Shown piece after piece: positions 1 through 7,192 of a stretch of 64,000 bases of DNA. Source of the DNA: Parapedobacter pyrenivorans_A (GTDB lineage Bacteria; Bacteroidota; Bacteroidia; Sphingobacteriales; Sphingobacteriaceae). Within the stretch, counting starts at the first letter, position 1, and every line of letters starts with the position of its first letter. Location: NCBI RefSeq assembly GCF_041925275.1, contig NZ_JBHEUZ010000011.1, forward strand, positions 124,001-188,000, read 5' to 3'. The notes under the pieces are model-generated. The model saw only the letters and a program-made list of their open reading frames with translations, was not told the DNA's origin and ran no database searches. Both the position numbers and the translations under genes were made by a program.

Positions 1-345
1 CGCAAGGGGGTGTTCATCAACATGAGTTCGGTGGTGGGTGTACAGGGCAATGCCGGGCAGGCGAACTATGCGGCTTCCAAGGCGGGTATTATCGGATTTT
101 CCAAATCGGTAGCCAAAGAGCTCGGGTCGCGGAATATCCGCACCAACGTGATCGCTCCGGGGTTTATCCGCACAGAAATGACCGACGTACTGGACCCCAA
201 GGTGGTAGAAGGCTGGGAAAAAGATATCCCCCTGAAACGTGCTGGCGAAACGGAAGACGTGGCCAACGCGTGCTTGTTCCTCGCATCGGACCTATCGGCC
301 TACATCAATGGGCAGGTGCTGTCGGTCTGCGGGGGCATGCTTTAA
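1..345 (+). CDS. fabG: 3-oxoacyl-ACP reductase FabG, C-terminal part (5' end outside window)
   Basis: This is the last 114 codons of a short-chain dehydrogenase that reduces 3-oxoacyl-ACP with NADPH in fatty acid elongation. The frame is open from base 1. The catalytic triad is visible: Ser in NMSSVVG (codon 10 of the fragment), Tyr and Lys in NYAASK (codons 23 and 27). It is followed by NVIAPGFIRTEMT and a C-terminal GQVLSVCGGML, where FabG proteins usually end in GGM. The Rossmann nucleotide-binding half lies upstream of the window. Other SDRs share the triad, but the GQANYAASKAG and IAPGFI wording is that of FabG. No terminator is visible after it. Confidence 0.88.
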   Translation, partial: RKGVFINMSSVVGVQGNAGQANYAASKAGIIGFSKSVAKELGSRNIRTNVIAPGFIRTEMTDVLDPKVVEGWEKDIPLKRAGETEDVANACLFLASDLSAYINGQVLSVCGGML

Positions 346-396
346 AAATTGGGGTGTTGGGGGGAATAATTACGTAAATTTCGTTTAACTTCGCGT

Positions 397-702
397 ATGG
401 TCGAAGGAAAAACAAAACCACAGTTTGACAAGCGTATCTTTTGGGACGTTGATGTGGACCGCTTGGATTTCGATAAGCGTGCGACTTTTGTTATCGAGCG
501 GGTATTTGAACGGGGCGATGTGCAAGACATTCGAAATTGTAGACGGTATTATGGAGATGAGCGAATTACGACTGTCTTGTTAGCTGCAAAATTTTTACCG
601 GATCACAGACTGCATTTAGCGAGCGCGGTGATAAACGCCCCTATAGAATCATTTCGATGCTACATCTTGAGACAATCGAACCCCGGACTTTCGCCTTATT
701 AG
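397..702 (+). CDS. DUF6922-type protein, probable antitoxin partner of AbiEii
   Basis: A 101-residue protein with KPQFDKRIFWDVDVDRLDF near its start, then FVIERVFERGDVQDI and a C-terminal FRCY. This is the pattern I associate with DUF6922 proteins, which in Bacteroidota are usually encoded just upstream of AbiEii/AbiGii nucleotidyltransferase toxins. Its 3' end overlaps the next gene by 46 bases, the expected tight coupling. If so it would act as the cognate antitoxin or regulator, but that role is inferred from position, not shown. A weak -7-like box (TAACTTCG, 386-393) sits just before the ATG. The protein appears complete although its partner is truncated. Confidence 0.6.
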   Translation: MVEGKTKPQFDKRIFWDVDVDRLDFDKRATFVIERVFERGDVQDIRNCRRYYGDERITTVLLAAKFLPDHRLHLASAVINAPIESFRCYILRQSNPGLSPY

Positions 703-911
703 AAAAATTACTTGGCTTGCCGGTACTCAATGATTTTCATTTGGTTGGAGGTACGGCACTTGCGTTAAAATACGGTCACCGAATTTCCATCGATTTGGAT
801 TTGTTTGGACTCAAAGATTTTGATAAAAATCGGATAGTCGAAACGTTGTCGAATGAATTTGGTGACGCTTTCGTTCCTGAATTAACCAAAGAAAAATGGG
901 CTATATTTTGA
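657..911 (+). pseudogene. Truncated AbiEii/AbiGii-type nucleotidyltransferase toxin
   Basis: The 84 codons match the N-terminus of AbiEii-family nucleotidyltransferases. FHLVGGTALALKYGHR is followed by ISIDLDLFG, giving the GG[ST]...DxD catalytic signature. Full-length family members run to roughly 200 residues or more, but this frame stops right after EKWAIF, where the family normally continues into the core beta sheet. Reading the other two frames past 911 I saw no continuation, and an unrelated AraC-like sequence starts 14 bases later. It therefore looks like a 3' deletion rather than a simple frameshift. The fragment keeps the metal-binding motif but probably lacks the rest of the fold, so it is likely inactive. 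Confidence 0.7.
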
Positions 912-924
912 ATCATCACACCCC

Positions 925-1264
925 ATGTCTTCCCAAAACCTCTTACAGCTTTACGATCGGGCTATTTCACACATCCGGCAGCACTTTATGGATGAACGGA
1001 TAGATCGGATAACGATTGCTGCAGCACTGGGGTGCTCCACCCGGCAAGCTTAGCCGGGCATTTGAGGGGCGGTCTCTTACCCTCAACGCTGCCCTCCGAT
1101 TGATGCGTCTATATAAGAGTCGGGAACTGCTGCGCCGGAAACGCCACCTCCCGATAGCGCGGATAGCCGCGATGGTTCATTTCCGCAATGCCAAGCACTT
1201 CGCCACGCAGTTCAAAAAACATTTCAGGTGCACGCCCAGCGAAGAACGGAAAGGGATGAAGTGA
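925..1264 (+). pseudogene. AraC-type DNA-binding domain protein split by a frameshift
   Basis: From the ATG at 925 the first frame encodes about 42 residues (DERIDRITIAAALGCSTRQ, an AraC first helix-turn-helix) and stops at a TAG at 1051-1053. The family pattern continues in the next frame from about 1046: LSRAFEGRSLTLNAALRLMR, then IARIAAMVHFRNAKHFATQF and FKKHFRCTPSEER, the second helix-turn-helix. Removing one base near 1041-1046 would restore one protein of about 113 residues, a stand-alone AraC DNA-binding domain with no sensor domain. As read, the recognition helix of the first HTH is lost. A sequencing error in the CCCGG stretch is possible. Confidence 0.7.
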
Positions 1265-1299
1265 ATATTTTCACCGGAGGCCCAACCGTTCCGTTGAAA

Positions 1300-1520
1300 G
1301 TGTTAACTGTTCAGTCCGAAGTGTAAGCACATTGGTAAAAACTGCTAACTGTTCCGTCCGAAGTGTAAGCACTTTGGTGAAAACTGTTAACTGTTCCGTC
1401 CGAAGTGTAAGTACTTTGGTGAAAACTGCTAACTGTTCCGTCCGAAGTGCAAGCACTTTGGCAAAAACTGCTAACTGTTCCGTCCGAAGTGCAAGCACTT
1501 TGGTAAAAACTGCTAGCTAT
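1300..1520. repeat. Tandem 42-bp repeat, five full copies plus a partial sixth
   Basis: Copies begin at 1300, 1342, 1384, 1426 and 1468, with a decayed partial copy from 1510. The core reads ctaactgttccgtccgaagt followed by gtaagcactttggt, with a few substitutions per copy. There are no variable spacers, so it is not a CRISPR array. The unit length is a multiple of three, so several frames stay open across it on both strands (for example a 14-residue LRTEQLAVFTKV-type repeat on the minus strand). None of these frames starts with ATG and none continues into a recognisable domain. Confidence 0.9.
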
Positions 1521-1817
1521 CGCGTTTTCCAATATTGCTTATTTATTTAGCCAAAAAACAGCCATATAGACACTTCAAACCTCATTTATCCACAATAAAT
1601 CACCAAAAAACAAACAAAAAAAAGGTTTGTATTTTCGCCAGTTTGCGGCGGTGTTTGGCAAAACAGCATTTAAATCTCGACCGGAAAACCGGCAAGGCGC
1701 ATCTGATTCCAAAGATGATCGCTACATTTAGACACCCTCGTATAAACCATAAATTATGCAACCATGAAGAAAAGAGACAAAATCCTGGAAGATAATGACG
1801 TTGACAATCCCACTCTT
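1521..1817. other. Intergenic stretch with no confident gene
   Basis: A+T-rich DNA between the 42-bp repeats and the acyltransferase promoter. A run of A residues (about 1590-1625) precedes a tattttcg box. A 22-codon frame starts at the ATG at 1768-1770 (MKKRDKILEDNDVDN...) and stops near 1836, close to the acyltransferase promoter. It has no recognisable family and is too short to support as a gene. Confidence 0.4.
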
Positions 1818-1845
1818 TTTGAATACCCCTAAAACACTACCTTTG
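1818..1845 (+). promoter_or_regulatory. Bacteroidota-type promoter of the acyltransferase gene
   Basis: A TTTG at 1818-1821 is followed 16 bases later by TACCTTTG (1838-1845), which fits the Bacteroidota housekeeping -7 consensus TAnnTTTG; the spacing is slightly short. The ATG of the next gene is at 1851, only five bases after the box, so the transcript would start at or next to the start codon. Confidence 0.6.
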
Positions 1846-1850
1846 CAGGG

Positions 1851-2825
1851 ATGAATAAGGAAATCTTCTCCATACGGACACGCCAAGCATTTGACGACGC
1901 GTGCATGCGGATATTCCACCACCAGGCCCGGCATTGTGCAGTTTACCGGAAGTACCTATCGTTCATCCGTATAGACCCTGCAACCATACAGCAACCCGAA
2001 GATATCCCCTTCCTGCCCATTGACTTCTTCAAGAACCACCGCATTGTCACAGGCCTGGCCCAACCACAACTCGTTTTCACCAGCTCGGGCACCACAGGCA
2101 GCGTACAAAGCAGGCATGATGTCGCCGACGCCGCCATTTATGAGCACAGTTTCCGTACAGCATTTGAACAATTTTATGGCGCACCCGCCAACATGGCCAT
2201 ATTAGCGTTACTTCCTGCCTATTCCGAGCGTGAGGGGTCTTCGCTTATTTATATGGTAGACGACCTGATCCGCCAAAGCGGGCATCCGTTAAGCGGATAC
2301 TTCCTGTATAACCACGATGACTTGCATAAGGCACTGCTCCACCTGAAAACAGCAGGAACGAAAACCCTCCTTATCGGTGTTACCTATGCATTGCTTGATT
2401 TTGTTGAGGAGCACGCGGTGGATTTCCCCCAGCTTATCGTTATGGAAACCGGCGGCATGAAAGGGCGGCGGCGGGAGATGATCCGGGAGGAGGTGCATGA
2501 ACGGCTGCGCGGGGGGTTCAACGTTGCAGATATCCATTCCGAATATGGGATGACCGAACTGTTGTCTCAGGCTTACTCGGCCGGAGGCGGCAGGTTCCGG
2601 TGCCCACCGTGGATGGAAATCCATATCCGCGATATCAACGACCCCTTCTCCCTATCGCCCATAGGCCGCACCGGAGCCATCAATATTATCGACTTGGCGA
2701 ACATCCATTCGTGCGCCTTCATCGCTACGCAAGATCTGGGGAAGAAGCATGCCGACGGCAGCTTCGAGGTACTAGGTCGCTTCGACCAAAGCGACATCCG
2801 GGGTTGCAACCTGCTGGTGCAATAG
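1851..2825 (+). CDS. LuxE/PaaK-family acyltransferase (acyl-protein synthetase-like)
   Basis: A 324-residue member of the ANL-related LuxE/PaaK group. These enzymes activate or transfer a carboxylic acid through an adenylate or protein thioester. The glycine-rich phosphate loop is at residues 76-83 (FTSSGTTG) and the adenylate-forming A5-like motif at 231-236 (EYGMTE). The C-terminus carries the LGRFDQSDIRGCNL pattern typical of Bacteroidota members. No other lux genes lie nearby, so bioluminescence is not implied; the substrate is unknown. The ATG at 1851 is supported by the promoter just upstream. The gene ends ten bases from the convergent zinc peptidase gene. Confidence 0.82.
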   Translation: MNKEIFSIRTRQAFDDACMRIFHHQARHCAVYRKYLSFIRIDPATIQQPEDIPFLPIDFFKNHRIVTGLAQPQLVFTSSGTTGSVQSRHDVADAAIYEHSFRTAFEQFYGAPANMAILALLPAYSEREGSSLIYMVDDLIRQSGHPLSGYFLYNHDDLHKALLHLKTAGTKTLLIGVTYALLDFVEEHAVDFPQLIVMETGGMKGRRREMIREEVHERLRGGFNVADIHSEYGMTELLSQAYSAGGGRFRCPPWMEIHIRDINDPFSLSPIGRTGAINIIDLANIHSCAFIATQDLGKKHADGSFEVLGRFDQSDIRGCNLLVQ

Positions 2826-2835
2826 GGGGTTGTCC

Positions 2836-3696
2836 TTAGCGCAAGCCCCGATCGCTGAACGTGTCACCCTGCCGGATGTCGCCCGTATCATAGCCCTTTT
2901 TAAACCAGTATGCCCGTTGTTCCGATGTACCGTGGGTGAACGCTTCGGGCGCTACGCGCCCTTGACTCTGCTGCTGCAAGCGGTCATCGCCCACTGCCTC
3001 AGCCGCTTTCATACCTTCCAGGATATCCTGCAGATCGAGGCGCAGTTCGGACGACCGATTCGCATGGTGTGCCCACACCCCGGCATAGAAATCAGCTTGC
3101 AGTTCGGTCATTACGCTTACCTTATTATATTCACGCTCGCTCAACTGCGACCGCAGTTTGGCGGTCTTATCCATCGTACCCAGTAGGTTTTGGATATGGT
3201 GCCCCACCTCATGGGCAACCACATAGGCCATGGCAAAATCGCCCGTGGCGCCAAATTGCTCGCGTAGCTGGTCATTGAAGCTCAGGTCTATATAGACTTT
3301 CTTATCGGCCGGACAGTAAAAGGGGCCATAGGCCGATGCGCCCATCCCGCAACCGTCCGTGGGGGTCTGGTCCCGGTAGAATACTAAAGTGGTCGGTTGG
3401 TAACTGCTGCCCGCACCCGAAAAAATGCTGGCCCAAACATCTTCGGTGCTCGCAAAAACAACTTCCACCATTTCGGTGAGTTCCTGCTCCTCCGCGCTGA
3501 TTTCCACAGGCCCATCGGTCTGCTGTACGCCGGTGGTCTGCATCTGTTGCAGCAATTGCTCCGGGTCGCCCCCCATTAAGAGGCCAATGATCAAGACCAC
3601 AATACCACCTACCCCTCCCAACGCTAATTTGCCTCCGGATGACATACCCCGCCTATCTTCTACGTTGGTGCTCCGTCTTTTACCTTTCCATTCCAT
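2836..3696 (-). CDS. YpfJ/KPN_02809-type neutral zinc metallopeptidase
   Basis: A 286-residue membrane-anchored metallopeptidase. A single transmembrane helix lies at about residues 28-42 after a basic N-terminus with an RRGMSSGGK motif. The zinc-binding HEVGHH sequence is at 162-167, preceded by FYCPADKKVYIDLSF, the usual arrangement in PF04228 proteins. Downstream ELQADFYAGVWAHH provides the likely third ligand region. The C-terminus ends in DTFSDRGLR. The length matches the family. Physiological substrates are not known. It is transcribed convergently with the acyltransferase, and the upstream PUR-family gene has its own terminator. Confidence 0.88.
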   Translation of the reverse strand: MEWKGKRRSTNVEDRRGMSSGGKLALGGVGGIVVLIIGLLMGGDPEQLLQQMQTTGVQQTDGPVEISAEEQELTEMVEVVFASTEDVWASIFSGAGSSYQPTTLVFYRDQTPTDGCGMGASAYGPFYCPADKKVYIDLSFNDQLREQFGATGDFAMAYVVAHEVGHHIQNLLGTMDKTAKLRSQLSEREYNKVSVMTELQADFYAGVWAHHANRSSELRLDLQDILEGMKAAEAVGDDRLQQQSQGRVAPEAFTHGTSEQRAYWFKKGYDTGDIRQGDTFSDRGLR

Positions 3697-3710
3697 AATA
3701 TACGTGCATT

Positions 3711-3737
3711 AAAAAAGCCTCACATCGATGCAAGGCT
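3711..3737 (-). terminator. Rho-independent terminator after the PUR-family gene
   Basis: On the minus strand AGCCT (3737-3733) pairs with AGGCT (3720-3716) around a partly self-complementary GCATCGATG loop, and is followed by a T run (3716-3711). It lies between the end of the PUR-family gene and the start of the zinc peptidase gene. Confidence 0.6.
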
Positions 3738-3769
3738 CAGTTTATTATCAACACATGATGGCTGTCAGT

Positions 3770-4108
3770 TTAAAACGAAAAATCGTCTTTTGATTCTGCA
3801 TCGTCAGCTACCCCTACCCCGTTGCCTTCATACCCGGGTTCGTAACGCTTCTCGACAACTTCCTGATGGGATTTGATATAGTCTACCACTTCGCCAAGCC
3901 CTTCCGCAAATTTCTCGAAATCCTCTTTATACAGGAAAATCTTATGCTTGATGAACACACCGTCTTCAAATCGCTTCTTGCTCTCCGTGATGGTAACGTA
4001 GTAGTCATTGGAACGGGTTGCCTTTACATCGAAAAAATAAGTGCGCTTACCAGCCCTTACCTTTTTTGAAAAAACCTCTTCACGCTCTTTGTTGTCAAAA
4101 TCTCCCAT
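3770..4108 (-). CDS. PUR family DNA/RNA-binding protein (DUF3276)
   Basis: A 112-residue protein with the DUF3276 pattern: EEVFSKKVRAGKRTYFFDVK, then YYVTITESKKRFEDG and KHKIFLYKEDFEKFAEGL. These correspond to the beta-sheet and helix of a PUR repeat, a single-stranded nucleic-acid binding fold. The C-terminal 25 residues are acidic and low-complexity (DDAESKDDFSF). Family members in Bacteroidota are small, conserved and of unknown physiological role. It appears monocistronic, with its own terminator downstream. Confidence 0.85.
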   Translation of the reverse strand: MGDFDNKEREEVFSKKVRAGKRTYFFDVKATRSNDYYVTITESKKRFEDGVFIKHKIFLYKEDFEKFAEGLGEVVDYIKSHQEVVEKRYEPGYEGNGVGVADDAESKDDFSF

Positions 4109-4387
4109 TGTTAAGTTTTTTTATTTTCCTCATTCTCAGAATCGGGATAAATATAAAGCAATTTAGTCGATTAATACAAGTATTTTACTCGAATAATTTA
4201 TTCTTAACGGCCCCATGGAACCCGCCTTCCATCGCCTTTTGTATCAGGCGCTGATAGGGCAGGTTTGACCCAAATTGTCAAAATTATGGCACCCCGTTAA
4301 ATAACGCTGTTTGCACATCAGCCGCCGCGATTTACCGAAATAAAACAGCCATTTACCGAGAAAATAGCTATTGTTGCCTAATCCGTA
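4109..4387. other. Divergent intergenic region between PUR-family and LiaF-like genes
   Basis: About 280 bases with no credible ORF. It holds a small hairpin near 4230-4252 (cgcct...aggcg) and A+T-rich tracts. It must contain the minus-strand promoter of the PUR-family gene, but no clear TAnnTTTG box was found for it. Confidence 0.5.
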
Positions 4388-4418
4388 TTGCAGAAGGGGC
4401 TAATTCCCTATATCTTTG
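4388..4418 (+). promoter_or_regulatory. Bacteroidota-type promoter of the LiaF-like operon
   Basis: TTG at 4388-4390 and TATCTTTG at 4411-4418 are separated by 20 bases, a good match to the -33/-7 consensus. Transcription would begin near 4425. This rules out the in-frame start at 4388 and supports the ATG at 4481. Confidence 0.65.
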
Positions 4419-4480
4419 GCTCTATAGTTAACAATAGCTACGCTGATTCAGTTAGCGACTTTAATAAAAATAACAAGATA

Positions 4481-5368
4481 ATGAACAGACAACGCCAACC
4501 AGCAAAATCGTATTCCAGCACAGGCCGCATGTGGGCAGGAATCATCATTGTCGGTATCGGATCAATACTGCTCGCTGGTAGATTAGGATTCGATTGGTTC
4601 TTTCCCGATTGGATATTCAATTGGCATAATATGTGGCCCATGGTACTCATCGTGGTGGGCTTGATCATCGGTGGAAACTCCAATTTCCGCAACCCGGCTT
4701 CCTACATCCTGTTGGGTTTGGGTTCGTTCTTCCTACTGAAGAACCTGACCGATTTTGACATCGGTGCATTTATATGGCCAGCAGTCATCATCGGTATCGG
4801 CCTTTGGCTACTCATGGGGAAAGGCAAAGGCGGCCCCTTTGCGCCGGGACCGGATAGACGCCGGCGATTCCGCGAACGATACGGAGATTATGAGTGGGAC
4901 AAGCGCGTAAAAGATGAACCGAATGGCCCCGCAAACAGCGGGGCTACCGCTTTTAGTGAAACCGCCGGGTTCGATGAAGACCGCTCCCCCGACGATGCGG
5001 ATCGCGACGAAGCAAGCGGCTTCACCAGCGAAGATTACCTCAAATCGACCGCTGTATTCAGCGATGTTAAAAAGATCGTCATATCCAAGCGCTTCCAAGG
5101 GGGGGAAGTTGTCAATATCTGCGGCGGTACAGACGTGAACCTTATCCAAGCAGAAATCCACCACCCCATCGTCATCGATGTATTCCAACTATTTGCGGGC
5201 ATGAAGATCATCGTGCCATCACATTGGAAAGTGCAGTCAGACGTCGTGTCGGTATTTGGGGAGGTAGACGACAAACGCTTTACGCAGGGGTTACCCTACG
5301 ATGAACAAAAGGTAGTTTACATCAAGGGCACCTCCCTTTTCGGGGGCATTACCATCAAAAACATTTAA
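4481..5368 (+). CDS. LiaF-like membrane protein with LiaI/LiaF transmembrane region
   Basis: A 295-residue protein with four closely spaced hydrophobic segments in its first 120 residues (WAGIIIVGIGSILLAG, MWPMVLIVVGLIIGG, ASYILLGLGSFFLL, IWPAVIIGIGLWLLMG). A charged linker follows, then a soluble C-terminal domain (about 200-295; KIVISKRFQGGEVVNICGGT) like the cell-wall-active-antibiotic response domain of LiaF/VraT. In Firmicutes LiaF modulates a LiaRS two-component system. Here the gene sits four bases upstream of a LytS-like kinase and its LytTR regulator, so an envelope-sensing role is a reasonable inference. The start at 4481 was chosen over 4388 because the promoter lies between them. 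Confidence 0.78.
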   Translation: MNRQRQPAKSYSSTGRMWAGIIIVGIGSILLAGRLGFDWFFPDWIFNWHNMWPMVLIVVGLIIGGNSNFRNPASYILLGLGSFFLLKNLTDFDIGAFIWPAVIIGIGLWLLMGKGKGGPFAPGPDRRRRFRERYGDYEWDKRVKDEPNGPANSGATAFSETAGFDEDRSPDDADRDEASGFTSEDYLKSTAVFSDVKKIVISKRFQGGEVVNICGGTDVNLIQAEIHHPIVIDVFQLFAGMKIIVPSHWKVQSDVVSVFGEVDDKRFTQGLPYDEQKVVYIKGTSLFGGITIKNI

Positions 5369-5372
5369 TCGG

Positions 5373-6416
5373 TTGAGCACCACCACCTATACATCATCTA
5401 AGCAGCGGCTCATCAACATTAGCTGCTTTATCATCTGGATGGCTTATGCACTTATCCAAACGGCCTTGCTTTGGTGGTTTGATGTCGACTTCAATTTGGC
5501 GCTGAACGATAGCTTGATCAGCGCTACGGTCATCACCTTATGCTGCTTTGTGATTGCAAATGCGTTGAACCATTATCTGCCCCGGAGGAAAGGCTATTTT
5601 TATATTGTCATTTGGGGGCTCGTGTTGGCCGCCATCAGTATTTCTGCCGATCGGTGGATTCTCCAGTATGTAATCCAAAATGAAACTTACCTCGATCACA
5701 TCGACGTCTCCTTACCACTGCGTTTTTTCGTCAATGCACTGCTGATCGCCTGGATAGCCATCATCAATATCCTATGGAATATCCAGCAGGAATACAAAGA
5801 AAACGAACAGCATAAGGCCGATGCCGAGCGGCTTGCCCGCGAGGCGGAACTGTATAACCTGCGGCAACAGCTACAACCACATTTTCTTTTCAACAGCCTC
5901 AACTCCATCATTGCGCTCATAGGTAGGAAACCGGACGAGGCACGGAACATGACGTTCCAGCTCTCGGACTTCCTTCGAGGCACCTTACGCAAAGACGACC
6001 AGCAATTGATTGCCCTTAGGGATGAACTGGAGCATCTGCAACTGTACTTGGAAATCGAGAAGGTCCGGTTTGGCCACCGGTTGGAAACACAGGTTAGCTA
6101 CGACGACGAGTGCCTGGCCATGACGCTGCCCGCCATGATCATGCAGCCACTGGTCGAAAATGCCATCAAGTACGGATTGTATGACACCACCGAAAAGGTA
6201 ACCATCAGTGTGGCATGCACTTGCAATGACCGCCTCCTGGAAATACAGATCGAGAACCCGTATGACAACCAGAGCAATAAACCACGCCGGGGCACCGGAT
6301 TCGGGTTGCGGGGAATCCAACGGAGGCTATTTTTACTGTTCGGCCGCACGGACCTGTTGGAAACCCGGGCAACAACCCATATCTTTACCAGCATAATCAG
6401 GATCCCCCAATTATGA
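5373..6416 (+). CDS. LytS/YehU-type sensor histidine kinase
   Basis: A 347-residue kinase. Four transmembrane helices (about 15-35, 50-66, 75-93 and 115-135) are followed by a coiled coil and a His_kinase domain (PF06580). The phosphoacceptor His170 is in LRQQLQPHFLFNSLNS. The ATP-binding lid includes MIMQPLVENAIKYGLY and GTGFGLRGIQRRL. The apparent start is a TTG four bases after the LiaF-like stop; no ATG is well placed before the first helix, so the start is tentative. It overlaps the regulator gene by four bases (ATGA), so the two are translationally coupled. The lack of an extracellular domain suggests sensing in or through the membrane, perhaps through the LiaF-like protein. Confidence 0.88.
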   Translation: MSTTTYTSSKQRLINISCFIIWMAYALIQTALLWWFDVDFNLALNDSLISATVITLCCFVIANALNHYLPRRKGYFYIVIWGLVLAAISISADRWILQYVIQNETYLDHIDVSLPLRFFVNALLIAWIAIINILWNIQQEYKENEQHKADAERLAREAELYNLRQQLQPHFLFNSLNSIIALIGRKPDEARNMTFQLSDFLRGTLRKDDQQLIALRDELEHLQLYLEIEKVRFGHRLETQVSYDDECLAMTLPAMIMQPLVENAIKYGLYDTTEKVTISVACTCNDRLLEIQIENPYDNQSNKPRRGTGFGLRGIQRRLFLLFGRTDLLETRATTHIFTSIIRIPQL

Positions 6417-7156
6417 TCAAGGCTGTACTGGTAGATGATGAACCATTGGCGCGAAGCATGGTTGCCGAGTACCTCGAAGGATACCCGCAAGTAGAGGTCG
6501 TCGCTGAGTGCAACGACGGGTTTGAAGGTGCAAAAGCCATCATGCAATATCAGCCCGACCTCGTTTTCCTCGATATCCAGATGCCTAAAATCAACGGCTT
6601 CGAAATGTTGGAGATCATCGATAGCCAGCCGGCCGTGATCTTTACCACTGCGTTTGATGAGTATGCGATACAGGCATTTGAACGGCACGCCGTGGACTAC
6701 TTGCTCAAACCGATAACGAAAACCCGGTTTGACCGTGCCATGGACAAATTCCTCGATAGCCAACAAGCGGATGTAGGCAAGAGAAATACCCGGAGCCTAC
6801 TGGATAAAATACACCAGACAGACGGCAGGCTGGAGCGCGTGGTCGTAAAGACAGGGGCAAAAATCAAGATTATCCCCGTTAGCAGCATCATTTACCTAGA
6901 AGCCGACGACGACTATGTGAAAATCCATACCCAAGAGGGCGTATTCATGAAAAACAAAACGATGGCTTCGTTCGAAGAGCAGCTCGATCCCGCCCAATTT
7001 GTACGCGTACACCGATCATTCATCGTCAAAGTTGACCATATCGCCCGACTGGAGCCCCACGAAAAAGATAGCTATGTAGCTGTACTGGCAGACGGAAAAC
7101 AAGTAAGCGTAAGTAAAAGCGGCTATACCCGCCTCAAACAAACATTAGGAATGTAG
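6413..7156 (+). CDS. LytTR-family response regulator
   Basis: A 247-residue regulator. The receiver domain (1-120) has acidic residues Asp8/Asp9, phosphoacceptor Asp54 (LVFLDIQMP) and Lys99 (YLLKP). The LytTR DNA-binding domain (about 140-245) has IIYLEADDDYVKIHT and FVRVHRSFIVKVDHI, the usual motifs. It starts inside the kinase stop codon and is surely its partner. LytTR regulators bind paired short direct repeats upstream of targets. I found no convincing site here, so its targets are unknown. Confidence 0.93.
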   Translation: MIKAVLVDDEPLARSMVAEYLEGYPQVEVVAECNDGFEGAKAIMQYQPDLVFLDIQMPKINGFEMLEIIDSQPAVIFTTAFDEYAIQAFERHAVDYLLKPITKTRFDRAMDKFLDSQQADVGKRNTRSLLDKIHQTDGRLERVVVKTGAKIKIIPVSSIIYLEADDDYVKIHTQEGVFMKNKTMASFEEQLDPAQFVRVHRSFIVKVDHIARLEPHEKDSYVAVLADGKQVSVSKSGYTRLKQTLGM

Positions 7157-7168
7157 ACAGGTTTCGCG

Positions 7169-7176
7169 TAATTTTG
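7169..7176 (+). promoter_or_regulatory. -7 box just upstream of the serine hydrolase gene
   Basis: TAATTTTG fits TAnnTTTG and lies four bases before an ATG at 7181 and 16 bases before the preferred ATG at 7193. No clear -33 TTG was seen, so this is a tentative internal promoter. Confidence 0.4.
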
Positions 7177-7192
7177 TGTTATGTTTGAAACC

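Noticed and set aside
1271..1498. Long ORFs on both strands of the 42-bp repeat array
   Set aside because: They begin with GTG or TTG only, have no ribosome-binding context and arise because the unit length is a multiple of three.
1300..1520. A possible CRISPR array
   Set aside because: The copies are contiguous with no unique spacers between conserved repeats, and no cas genes are present.
1851..2825. LuxE in the sense of a bioluminescence operon
   Set aside because: The protein is a LuxE/PaaK-like acyltransferase but no luciferase or reductase genes are nearby.
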